Assembly (NCBI GenBank): GCA_002687175.1
Contig: NYZP01000010.1
Location: 1 to 43,880, forward strand
DNA: 43,880 nt
Source: Parcubacteria group bacterium
Lineage (GTDB): Bacteria > Patescibacteria > ABY1 > Buchananbacterales > UBA6539
Direction of reading: 5' to 3'
The notes beneath the pieces are model-generated. The model searched no databases and was not told where the DNA came from. It saw nothing but the letters and a program-made list of their open reading frames with translations. Below are positions 16,257-22,598 of this stretch, one piece after another (position 1 is the first letter of the stretch; the number at the start of each line of letters is the position of its first letter). The position numbers and the translations under genes were made by a program.

Positions 16257-16298
16257 AGCTCGCCTTCTTTCTAAGATTAAAGGTGAGCTCTTTTTTTT
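16257..16298 (+). terminator. Terminator of the desaturase gene
   Basis: AGCTCGCCTT pairs with AAGGTGAGCT (one wobble) and is followed by C and eight T. Confidence 0.88.
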
Positions 16299-16340
16299 AG
16301 TGTAGGGGTAGAAAAAATAGGCCTGCCAATGGCAAGAGAT

Positions 16341-16369
16341 TTGAAATAATAAGAGAGTTAGTGTAATGT
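16341..16369 (+). promoter_or_regulatory. Promoter of the 16422 gene
   Basis: TTGAAA at 16341, 17 bases, TAATGT at 16364. A strong SD (AAGGAGG) precedes the ATG. Confidence 0.5.
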
Positions 16370-16421
16370 AATAACAGAAAAAAACAAAAAATTACGTTCT
16401 TTTCAAGGAGGCTGTAGAAAA

Positions 16422-16751
16422 ATGTTAAGAAGCGAATTCTTAGAAGCAGTGGCAAAATTGGGTCGACGTCGCAATGTAACTTGCCGAGTATCCGAAAGAG
16501 GAGTAATCCTCTTTAAATTCAGTGGTGATGCTAAAGAACGGCAAATTCTTCGGGCAGTCTGTTTGGCTACTCTTAAAATTCCGGTAAGTGACTGGGTAGC
16601 TGCTTACCCCAAGTTGCAGCTTTCCCTCCATACTGCTGGAAACGTTACTCTGGCATCAAAGTTTCCACTAAAACGCTGCCGCACCAGAGGAATACAAAAT
16701 ACTCGAAAGGAATTATTCCGTCTGCTTCAGTTATCAAAGGAGAGGCTGTGA
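16422..16751 (+). CDS. Hypothetical basic protein
   Basis: The protein has 109 residues, is very basic (many Arg and Lys), and has no membrane segment or signal. An N-terminal helix (LRSEFLEAVAKLGRRRN) is followed by strands and a basic tail (RCRTRGIQNTRKELFRLL). A nucleic-acid-binding role is possible from composition only. The start is supported by AAGGAGG at good spacing. It is a single unit between its own promoter and terminator. I recognise no family. Confidence 0.6.
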   Translation: MLRSEFLEAVAKLGRRRNVTCRVSERGVILFKFSGDAKERQILRAVCLATLKIPVSDWVAAYPKLQLSLHTAGNVTLASKFPLKRCRTRGIQNTRKELFRLLQLSKERL

Positions 16752-16783
16752 ATAAGGTTGTTGATTTGACTGACCTTGCACTT

Positions 16784-16823
16784 CCCGTTCAATAATCTTA
16801 ATTGATTAATGAATGGGTTTTTT
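16784..16823 (+). terminator. Terminator of the 16422 gene
   Basis: CCCGTTCAATAATC pairs with GATTAATGAATGGG (one wobble, one mismatch), then six T. Confidence 0.8.
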
Positions 16824-16844
16824 CTTTATATAAAAGCTAGATAG

Positions 16845-16873
16845 TTGACAAAGTAACCAAAATATGCTAGAAT
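16845..16873 (+). promoter_or_regulatory. Promoter of the Fn3/PA14-like gene
   Basis: TTGACA at 16845, 17 bases, TAGAAT at 16868. The leader is AT-rich and lacks an SD. Confidence 0.65.
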
Positions 16874-16898
16874 TTAACATTGTTAAATATAATAAATT

Positions 16899-19106
16899 AT
16901 GAATTCAAATATCTCTAAAAAATCAATTAAATTAGCCAAAAAGCTTATATTTTATCAGCTAGTTATTGCTATGTTAGCTGGTTTTTTGGTGCCTTTTAAT
17001 CAGGTTTTAGCTGTTACTACAGTGCCACTAACTATCAGTAATATTACTATTACTCAAACAGATAATAGTGCCACCATTACTTGGCGTATGAATCGACCGG
17101 CTTTTGGTAAGATAGAGTATGGTATTTATACTAATGATTATAACTGGGAGGTTAACACCAACCAGAAAACAGACGTTCAAGCTATCACCATTTCTGGATT
17201 ATTTCCGGAAACTGATTATTTTTTTAGGATTACCGCTGATGACGAGACTTCTGAGGTAATCTCGTTTGAACAAAGATTTGAAACATTGGAACAAGGCAAT
17301 AATAAATCCCCACTAATCTCTGGGGTTCAGGCCGCTTATTTAACGGGAACCACGGCCACCATTCAATGGTTTACTGACGAAGATGCTACATCCGAAATTG
17401 AATATGGTTTAACTACTAATTACGGTTCAACCAAATCTGACGGTCGTAGAGTTAAAATTCATGATGTTACTATATCTGGCCTGGTTGATGGTACCACTTA
17501 TCAATTTCGTGTTAAGTCAAAAGACAAAGACAACAATGTTTCCATTTGGTATAACATGTCTTTTAGAACTAAGTTTGGCACTAACACTGACCTGGATGAA
17601 TTAATAGTTTATAATATTGAACCATCAGGTGAAAACTTTATTAATGTAAAAGAAACTACGGCTGTAATTTCTTGGCGTACCAACAAGTTAGCTGAAGGAT
17701 CAGTTCGTTATGGTGAAACAACTTCCTATGGAAAAACTATTTACTCAAATCCCCCTCGAGATTTTACCCAAGACATAACTTTGATTAATTTAAAGCCAGG
17801 CACCACTTATTATTTTGCGATTGAAGTAAAGGATGTTTTTGGTAAAACCGCTAAAAGCAATGGTTACTCATTTGTTACCAAGTCTAGTGCTGATGATTTT
17901 GTTCCTGGTGAAGGTTATTTCAATGCTGGTGAAGTTTTAGGAACTACCAGTTGTAGCATAGACTCAAATACCGCCTTTGGCTTTTACGGACTTTATTATA
18001 ATTTAACGTCTGATCATCCGGACTTTGATTCCTGGAAAACTAACAAGGACATCGTGCCTCCAGTCGGACGACAAAATGATTGGTACAATTCGGAATACTT
18101 CAGTTTTAGCCAGATTGATTCTTCATTAAGATTTGGCTCAAAATTTTTACCAGTGGATGAAGGCAAGCTTGGTGACCCGTTTGGTTTTGCCGTCAATTGG
18201 CGCTCTATTATTAATGTTCCTGAAACTAATACTTACAATTTTAGCATATCCTCAGATGATGATTCATGGTTACTAATTGATGATAAAGTAGTTATTAATT
18301 TTGGTGGATTTCATTCGGCTTCTGAATCCAAGAATAAAATTAATTTAAGTGCTGGTTTTCATAAATTAGAAATTTTTTATGCTGAAAGACAATCTCCAGC
18401 TGCCGCCTTTACTCTTAATACGGACTCCCGATTAAAATTTCATCCTTTACCAGACGGCTGTGATATTGACGATATCGACAACAATAACCAAACAGAAATT
18501 AATCAGCCAGGTCAAGTCTTGGGAGTTAAACAGCCAGCGCCAGCGCCCGCTCCCGCTCCCGCGTACGCTTGTAATCCTGATTTAGGCTATACTCGTATTA
18601 CTGATTTATATAAAACTACTAACAGCCCTGACATTTGGGCCATCTTAGAAACTGGTCAAAAGCATTACATTACTTCACCAGCCGCTTTTAATAAATATCA
18701 GTGTGACTGGTCCAGAATCAGAACTGTCTCTCAAACTACTTTAAATAGTTATGATAGTGCCACTTTAGTACGTACACCAGAAAATGCTACTATCTATCAT
18801 TTATTCCAAAGACCAGAACGTCAGTGGTTAAGAATTAACATTCCTTCACCAACTGTCTTTATTACTTATCCAAATAACTTTTGGGGTAATGTCGCTAGAC
18901 TTGATGCCTTGGACCTAAACTCTTATCCTGATGTCAGATTAATGAAAGCAATTGGTCTGCCAGAAGTTTACTTAATTGAAGGTAGCTTAAAACGACACAT
19001 TAAAACCGAAGCCGCTTTTGAAGGTTTAGGTTATGACTGGGCCGAAGTGGTTGAAATTAACGAGATTCACTTAGACAGTTACGAAGACGGTTTAGTTATT
19101 GACTAA
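16899..19106 (+). CDS. Secreted multidomain surface protein (Fn3 repeats, PA14-like domain)
   Basis: The protein has 735 residues. The N-terminus is a signal peptide or anchor (about residues 10-38, ending LAVTT). Three fibronectin-III/purple-acid-phosphatase-like repeats follow at about 45-130, 135-225 and 235-325; each has the pattern ATI.W.T/N...EYG...Y and GTTY.F. A PA14/fibro-slime-like domain covers about 350-525 (FGFYGLYYN, ISSDDDSWLLIDDKVVINFGG). A Pro-Ala linker (PAPAPAPAPA) leads to a repeated C-terminal module with the pattern 'YLI.G..KRHI.....F' and 'L.SY'. The architecture suggests adhesion or glycan binding at the cell surface. No catalytic residues are seen. There is no SD; the gene is in native style. 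Confidence 0.85.
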   Translation: MNSNISKKSIKLAKKLIFYQLVIAMLAGFLVPFNQVLAVTTVPLTISNITITQTDNSATITWRMNRPAFGKIEYGIYTNDYNWEVNTNQKTDVQAITISGLFPETDYFFRITADDETSEVISFEQRFETLEQGNNKSPLISGVQAAYLTGTTATIQWFTDEDATSEIEYGLTTNYGSTKSDGRRVKIHDVTISGLVDGTTYQFRVKSKDKDNNVSIWYNMSFRTKFGTNTDLDELIVYNIEPSGENFINVKETTAVISWRTNKLAEGSVRYGETTSYGKTIYSNPPRDFTQDITLINLKPGTTYYFAIEVKDVFGKTAKSNGYSFVTKSSADDFVPGEGYFNAGEVLGTTSCSIDSNTAFGFYGLYYNLTSDHPDFDSWKTNKDIVPPVGRQNDWYNSEYFSFSQIDSSLRFGSKFLPVDEGKLGDPFGFAVNWRSIINVPETNTYNFSISSDDDSWLLIDDKVVINFGGFHSASESKNKINLSAGFHKLEIFYAERQSPAAAFTLNTDSRLKFHPLPDGCDIDDIDNNNQTEINQPGQVLGVKQPAPAPAPAPAYACNPDLGYTRITDLYKTTNSPDIWAILETGQKHYITSPAAFNKYQCDWSRIRTVSQTTLNSYDSATLVRTPENATIYHLFQRPERQWLRINIPSPTVFITYPNNFWGNVARLDALDLNSYPDVRLMKAIGLPEVYLIEGSLKRHIKTEAAFEGLGYDWAEVVEINEIHLDSYEDGLVID

Positions 19107-19143
19107 GCAAGGTATTTAAGATATTATAATTTAGTTACAATTT

Positions 19144-19168
19144 AAATCCGCCTTCGGGCGGATTTATG
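19144..19168 (+). terminator. Terminator of the surface-protein gene
   Basis: AAATCCGCC, a TTCG tetraloop, GGCGGATTT: nine perfect pairs. The T-run is short. Confidence 0.75.
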
Positions 19169-19172
19169 GTAT

Positions 19173-19223
19173 GGGGCCATCGCTCGCCTCGCTTTGCTTA
19201 GGCGAAGCGGGTCTAGTGGTTAG
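19173..19223 (+). pseudogene. Fragment of tRNA-Glu split by a 29-nt GC-rich insert
   Basis: GGGGCCATCG (19173-19182) and TCTAGTGGTTAG (19212-19223) are exactly the first 22 bases of the complete tRNA-Glu that follows at 19257. Between them lies a GC-rich, partly self-complementary insert (CTCGCCTCGCTTTGCTTAGG and nine more bases). The rest of the tRNA is missing in this copy. Confidence 0.85.
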
Positions 19224-19256
19224 TCTCAAAAATGTACTAAATTGAAAAGTAAATAA

Positions 19257-19328
19257 GGGGCCATCGTCTAGTGGTTAGGACACCAGGTTTTCATCCTGGC
19301 AACCGGGGTTCGATTCCCCGTGGCCCTA
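19257..19328 (+). tRNA. tRNA-Glu (anticodon UUC)
   Basis: GGGGCCA pairs with TGGCCCT (G-U at the end). The D loop contains AGTGGTTAGG, the anticodon arm is CCAGG-TTTTCAT-CCTGG with TTC as anticodon, and the T arm is CGGGG-TTCGATT-CCCCG. The discriminator base is A and CCA is not encoded. Confidence 0.96.
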
Positions 19329-19350
19329 AAAATCCATTCAACACATATAG

Positions 19351-19371
19351 ACCGCCTGAAATGGCGGTTTT
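19351..19371 (+). terminator. Terminator after tRNA-Glu
   Basis: ACCGCC, loop TGAAAT, GGCGGT, then TTTA. Confidence 0.65.
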
Positions 19372-19387
19372 ATGGTAGAATAAATAT

Positions 19388-19426
19388 ATGAGAAAATTAT
19401 TTTTAACCATTACTACAAAAATATGA
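19388..19426 (+). CDS. Possible leaderless 12-codon leader ORF
   Basis: An extended -10 (TGGTAGAAT, box at 19376-19381) lies only six bases before this ATG, so the transcript would begin almost at the start codon. The frame ends in TGA at 19424-19426, overlapping the ATG of the next gene (ATGA). It may serve to bring ribosomes to that gene. The peptide itself (MRKLFLTITTKI) need not have a function. Confidence 0.35.
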   Translation: MRKLFLTITTKI

Positions 19427-19743
19427 AATTTAGCAACAAGGGGCTTACTAAAGAATTTTACATTCTGTTAGCATCATTAGCTATTTCAATTGTGACACCT
19501 ATGATATTGCTGGCAGGAGCGGCTTTTTCTTTAGGAGGACCAACTACTGGCCCAATAGCCAAATATTTTGATTTGTTAGAAAAATCACTCAAGAGTGATA
19601 ATATAATTTGGTCAATTTTTTTCTTTTTATTGCCATATATATTCATTCAGTTTATAAGGTCAATTAACTGGCTGGTAAAAAGGCTTATAAGTGGTGAAGG
19701 TAAAAAGGCTGAAGTTGTTGATGAGTCTCAAAAAGATATTTAA
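19423..19743 (+). CDS. Small two-segment membrane protein
   Basis: The protein has 106 residues with two hydrophobic segments (about 12-38 and 60-80) and a charged C-terminal tail (GEGKKAEVVDESQKDI). The family is unknown. There is no SD; translation may be coupled to the short leader ORF that overlaps its start codon. The nearest downstream terminator is 180 bases away. Confidence 0.6.
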   Translation: MKFSNKGLTKEFYILLASLAISIVTPMILLAGAAFSLGGPTTGPIAKYFDLLEKSLKSDNIIWSIFFFLLPYIFIQFIRSINWLVKRLISGEGKKAEVVDESQKDI

Positions 19744-19922
19744 GAAAAGAAAAGTTTACCCAATAATGGTTCTATTCTTGTAGGGTACTAGAGAGATTGT
19801 TATCAAAGATCTTAACTTAGCTTAAAATAATTGGTTCCCCAACCTGTTTACCCATCTCTTGCCATTGTTTAATCTCTAGGATAAGCTGGTTCCAAGAATT
19901 TCCCACGAGGGCTACCATTTAA
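19744..19922 (+). other. Gene-free stretch with possible RNA structure
   Basis: There is no ORF here. GTTTACCCA occurs twice (near 19755 and 19848), AGAGATT can pair with AATCTCT across about 90 bases, and GGTTCCCCAACC can form a small hairpin. It ends in an intrinsic terminator. It is either a long 3' UTR of the 19423 gene or a separate RNA. Confidence 0.3.
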
Positions 19923-19946
19923 AATCGCTTAATAGGCGATTTTTTA
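19923..19946 (+). terminator. Plus-strand terminator
   Basis: ATCGCTT, loop AAT, AGGCGAT (one wobble), then six T. Confidence 0.75.
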
Positions 19947-19950
19947 ATTG

Positions 19951-19985
19951 AAAAAAATCCCCGACAGACGTGTAGTCGATCGGGG
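19951..19985 (-). terminator. Terminator of the Cys-rich gene
   Basis: On the minus strand CCCCGA and TCGGGG enclose a 15-nt loop and are followed by ATTTTTTT. Confidence 0.75.
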
Positions 19986-20030
19986 TCGTTTTGATTCGTT
20001 GATGAGAGGTTAGACTTTTTTTGCAGTAAT

Positions 20031-20243
20031 CTAGATACCCATTCCATCAAGGAATTCCAAGTAACAAGTCGAACACCCTCTATTTGAGGGCCCATGGTTG
20101 GATATACCATGCCAAGCACAATTAGCGCAATGGCCACAACTGAGTTTATTGCTAGAACCACAATCGCACGTTGGTCGCGAACATTTACAGCTATACCCTT
20201 CGAGGTCGGGAGCAGTTTCTCCAACTGATGCAGACGTGCACAT
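20031..20243 (-). CDS. Cysteine-rich putative metal-binding protein
   Basis: The protein has 70 residues with 10 Cys (positions 2, 19, 21, 26, 28, 36, 39, 42, 57, 60) and 3 His. They occur as CKC, CDC, CGHCANC and CSTC, which suggests a zinc or copper site of the metallothionein or zinc-ribbon type. It has no signal peptide. The start is supported by AAAGGAGA eight bases upstream, and the stop precedes a proper terminator. A competing 101-codon frame on the same strand starts at a TTG without SD and reads through that terminator, so it is rejected. The gene is divergent from the cold-shock gene at 20471. Confidence 0.75.
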   Translation of the reverse strand: MCTSASVGETAPDLEGYSCKCSRPTCDCGSSNKLSCGHCANCAWHGISNHGPSNRGCSTCYLEFLDGMGI

Positions 20244-20346
20244 TCTATTTATCTCCTTTTATTCTAGTTTATTGTGAGTATTATAGTTGTATCGTATTCC
20301 ATGTGTGTTGTCAATAAGAACTGCCAAATTATCAGTTCTCTCCACC

Positions 20347-20375
20347 TTGACAAATAACGAAAAATAATATAGGAT
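20347..20375 (+). promoter_or_regulatory. Promoter of the first cold-shock gene
   Basis: TTGACA at 20347, 17 bases, TAGGAT at 20370. The unusual -10 box is the same as in front of the second cold-shock gene. Confidence 0.7.
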
Positions 20376-20390
20376 GCTAAGGCATTTTGT

Positions 20391-20438
20391 TGCTCGTTTG
20401 TATGAATGATTGCCCAAAGGCAAACAGGCAAACGAGCG
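20391..20438 (+). promoter_or_regulatory. Structured 5' leader of the first cold-shock gene
   Basis: TGCTCGTTTG (20391-20400) pairs with CAAACGAGCG (20429-20438), and inside it TTGCC-CAAA-GGCAA forms a second hairpin. The leader is about 88 nt long. Long folded leaders are usual in csp genes, where they control message stability and translation in the cold. Confidence 0.55.
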
Positions 20439-20470
20439 AAAACGTACAAGCATAGCATAGGAGAAGCACA

Positions 20471-20668
20471 ATGACGGGAACGGTGAAGTGGTTCAGTGAC
20501 GAAAAGGGCTTTGGGTTCATAATCCCCGAAGAAGGCGGCAAAGACTTGTTCGTCCACGGCTCTCAAGTGGATGAGTCTAGTCGGCCCCTCAAAGATAGTC
20601 AACGTGTCTCGTACCGAGTCGGCGACGGTCGCAAAGGGCCGGAGGCCCAAGAAGTTCGCGCTGCCTAA
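20471..20668 (+). CDS. Cold-shock domain protein (GC-rich copy)
   Basis: It is a single-strand nucleic-acid chaperone of 65 residues. RNP1 is KGFGFI (residues 12-17) and RNP2 is DLFVHGS (25-31); the first residues GTVKWF are canonical. AGGAGA provides an SD. Base composition and codon use are clearly more GC-rich than in the second copy at 22299, so the two probably have different origins. It has its own promoter, structured leader and terminator. Confidence 0.96.
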   Translation: MTGTVKWFSDEKGFGFIIPEEGGKDLFVHGSQVDESSRPLKDSQRVSYRVGDGRKGPEAQEVRAA

Positions 20669-20692
20669 ATAAAGGCAGCCCCTCCTAGTACA

Positions 20693-20727
20693 CCCCTGAT
20701 GGACAAAATTGTTCGTCGGGGGTTTTT
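20693..20727 (+). terminator. Terminator of the first cold-shock gene
   Basis: CCCCTGATGGACAA and its imperfect complement TTGTTCGTCGGGG, then TTTTT. Confidence 0.75.
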
Positions 20728-20732
20728 ATTTT

Positions 20733-20770
20733 AAAAAAAATCCCCCTATAGACATAATCTTTAGGGGGGG
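20733..20770 (-). terminator. Terminator of the 20790-21233 gene
   Basis: On the minus strand CCCCCTA and TAGGGGG enclose the loop and are followed by ATTTTTTTT. Confidence 0.8.
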
Positions 20771-20789
20771 GTATTACATTCTTTTTGAT

Positions 20790-21233
20790 TTAAACTACAT
20801 TGGATGCGGATATCTTCCAAAATCGTTCTCTTTCAAAAAGAAGAATTGTGTACCATTTACTATTTTTTCGTAATTTTTTACGGGGTTCTTTTCCGCTCGT
20901 ACTATCTTTCGTAGTGTCAGGCAAAAAACAAGGAGTGCAGTATTCAATTTTTTCTACAACCCAGAACGTTGATGCGCTCGAGACATCTCTTTTTTTCGAC
21001 CCGGCTAAATAAACTATAGCTAACTTTTTCCCATTACAGAAGAAGTTAATGGTACGAGTGTAGGCGATTAAAGTATCGCTATAGTTTCTACATTCACTCG
21101 GGTCACCGCTGATCTCGTCGAAGAAAATAAAATTTTGCCACTCAGGCTTGTCAAAACCTTCGTGAAGACCTCTCAGCAGATCGTTCATTTCTCTAATTGC
21201 CAACATTACACTTCTAGTAATTTTAATGACCAT
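20790..21233 (-). CDS. Hypothetical protein of unknown family
   Basis: The start is placed at ATG 21233, which follows AAGGAGAAAAC; the frame open upstream lies in the leader. The 147-residue protein has an N-terminal helix (TRSVMLAIREMNDLLRGLHEG), a central strand-rich part (NFIFFDEI, LIAYTRTINFF, KKLAIVYLAG) and a basic C-terminus. There is no signal peptide. No motif is recognised. It has its own promoter (21329-21357), a leader of about 90 nt that can fold, and a terminator. It lies in the same orientation as the unknown gene at 21354. Confidence 0.6.
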   Translation of the reverse strand: MVIKITRSVMLAIREMNDLLRGLHEGFDKPEWQNFIFFDEISGDPSECRNYSDTLIAYTRTINFFCNGKKLAIVYLAGSKKRDVSSASTFWVVEKIEYCTPCFLPDTTKDSTSGKEPRKKLRKNSKWYTILLFERERFWKISASNVV

Positions 21234-21328
21234 GTTTTCTCCTTGTGCTCGTAAAGAGCAGTGAGTCATTATAAGGATGGAGAACCTTACATGACGTGAG
21301 TTACGTCACGGACAATCCGCAACACAGA

Positions 21329-21357
21329 ATTCTATCATACATATAACTGAATGTCAA
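21329..21357 (-). promoter_or_regulatory. Promoter of the 20790-21233 gene
   Basis: On the minus strand TTGACA (21357-21352), 17 bases, TAGAAT (21334-21329). The TGA stop of the upstream gene (21356-21354) lies within the -35 box. The leader contains a short palindrome (TGACGTAACTCACGTCA). Confidence 0.65.
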
Positions 21358-22049
21358 CTGCTGGACTTTACCTTGACCAACATAGTTTCAAAAATTCTAG
21401 AGTGCTTGTGTGCCTCTAGGCCGTATTCATGTAACTCCAGATGAATGTGATCCATATACCATCTAAAATAAGGGTATCTGCCCTCATGGTTTGATCCAAT
21501 AACGAAAGCTGAGATATCCTTGAGCTGTCCACCACTAGGATCTCTTCTTTTGTCCTTCCAGAGATACATATATGCCAGTAACTCGTTGAAGGTTGCCGGA
21601 ACGAACCCGTCACGCTCAAGAAATCCTTGTAGGATCTCAAAGCTTGGAACAAACCGGCTAAGTTCAAGAATACAATATGTTCCAACGTGATCCCTTGTTT
21701 CATATTTTTGAGAATCAAGGGAGATTAGTGCCGGTTCAATCACCTCACCACCATGTCTACCCCTTCGGTATACATGAAAATCAGAAAAATCTCTGAGATG
21801 AACATGGGTGTGATGAGCTTCTAGCTTGTGAGGATGGATCTCTTTATATGGTCTGACGCCGGTCGAGAGACAAAAAGCGTCTCTGTTGAATTGATCAGCG
21901 TCCATTTCCATGGAGTCAGATAACATCCCTGACCTAATAAGAAACTGTGCTTGAACCGAACTCATACCTTTCTGCGTCAATAACTGTAAAATCTGCATTG
22001 CTTGACCAGCGGTTGCTAGTCCTTCGCTGTCCTGGATTGTCGTACACAT
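21354..22049 (-). CDS. Hypothetical protein of unknown family
   Basis: The protein has 231 residues and no signal or membrane segment. The N-terminal 50 residues are helical (GQAMQILQLLTQKGMSSVQAQFLI). The centre is rich in His (EIHPHKLEAHHTHVHLRD) and reads like a possible metal site. The rest mixes aromatic strands and helices (YPYFRWYMDHIHLELHEYG). I recognise no family. The start follows AGGAGG at good spacing. There is no terminator after it; the stop is embedded in the next promoter, so transcription may continue into the 20790 gene. Confidence 0.65.
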   Translation of the reverse strand: MCTTIQDSEGLATAGQAMQILQLLTQKGMSSVQAQFLIRSGMLSDSMEMDADQFNRDAFCLSTGVRPYKEIHPHKLEAHHTHVHLRDFSDFHVYRRGRHGGEVIEPALISLDSQKYETRDHVGTYCILELSRFVPSFEILQGFLERDGFVPATFNELLAYMYLWKDKRRDPSGGQLKDISAFVIGSNHEGRYPYFRWYMDHIHLELHEYGLEAHKHSRIFETMLVKVKSSS

Positions 22050-22183
22050 GACAATTCCTCCTGTTGATTTTGGGTAACCAGCTGGTTATCCCGGTCGACT
22101 TTCCTCGTTATAAGGAAGCCATAAAGATCTATATGCACATTATTCTTATATAATAGAAATGTCAATCATCTTTACCACCACTA

Positions 22184-22212
22184 TTGACAATTTAGATTAG
22201 ATATGCTAGGAT
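22184..22212 (+). promoter_or_regulatory. Promoter of the second cold-shock gene
   Basis: TTGACA at 22184, 17 bases, TAGGAT at 22207: the same boxes and spacing as the first csp promoter. Confidence 0.7.
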
Positions 22213-22230
22213 AGATTTGTTAAGTATAGT

Positions 22231-22293
22231 TATTAAGAAATGAAGTCGAATTTCTGTTAACTAATACAATCTAATTCACTTGATTTCTTAATA
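22231..22293 (+). promoter_or_regulatory. Leader with two alternative hairpins in front of the second csp
   Basis: TATTAAGAAAT (22231-22241) can pair with ATTTCTGTTAA nearby (22250-22260; six pairs plus a bulge) or with ATTTCTTAATA (22283-22293; eleven perfect pairs). The second pairing ends five bases before the ATG and would cover the ribosome landing site. The two folds exclude each other, as in a temperature-sensing leader. Confidence 0.45.
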
Positions 22294-22298
22294 CACTC

Positions 22299-22496
22299 AT
22301 GCAAGGAACAATCAAAAAGTTGACTGACAAAAACTTCGGTTTTATCAGCCAAGAAGGCGAAGAAAAGGATTTATTCTTTCACGCCAATGAACTTGACGGA
22401 GTTACTTTCAGTGATCTAAGAGAAGGCGATGCAGTAACATTTGAAGTTACTGAAAGCCCTAAAGGTCCTGCAGCTACTCAAGTTAAAAAAGCTTAA
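22299..22496 (+). CDS. Cold-shock domain protein (AT-rich copy)
   Basis: The protein has 65 residues. RNP1 is NFGFIS (12-17) and RNP2 is DLFFHAN (24-30). It differs from the other csp at more than half of its positions, including KLTDKN in place of KWFSDEKG; loss of the conserved Trp of KWF is notable. It lacks an SD, as do the native genes of the window. It has its own promoter, alternative-fold leader and terminator. Confidence 0.93.
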   Translation: MQGTIKKLTDKNFGFISQEGEEKDLFFHANELDGVTFSDLREGDAVTFEVTESPKGPAATQVKKA

Positions 22497-22525
22497 AATT
22501 TCTTTATAGAATTTAAGAACAAAAA

Positions 22526-22547
22526 ACCGCCTAACCGGCGGTTTTTT
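22526..22547 (+). terminator. Terminator of the second cold-shock gene
   Basis: ACCGCC, loop TAACC, GGCGGT, then T-run, with an A-run in front. Confidence 0.88.
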
Positions 22548-22561
22548 GATTTACTCAAAAG

Positions 22562-22586
22562 AAAAAAGCACCATTGAATGATGCTT
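22562..22586 (-). terminator. Terminator of the beta-barrel gene
   Basis: On the minus strand AGCATCATT pairs with AATGGTGCT (one wobble) and is followed by TTTTT. Confidence 0.75.
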
Positions 22587-22598
22587 TGTAACAAAGAA

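Noticed and set aside
19919..20224. 101-codon frame with a hydrophobic segment overlapping the Cys-rich gene
   Set aside because: It begins at a TTG with no SD and reads through the terminator; the Cys-rich frame has SD, stop and terminator in the right order.
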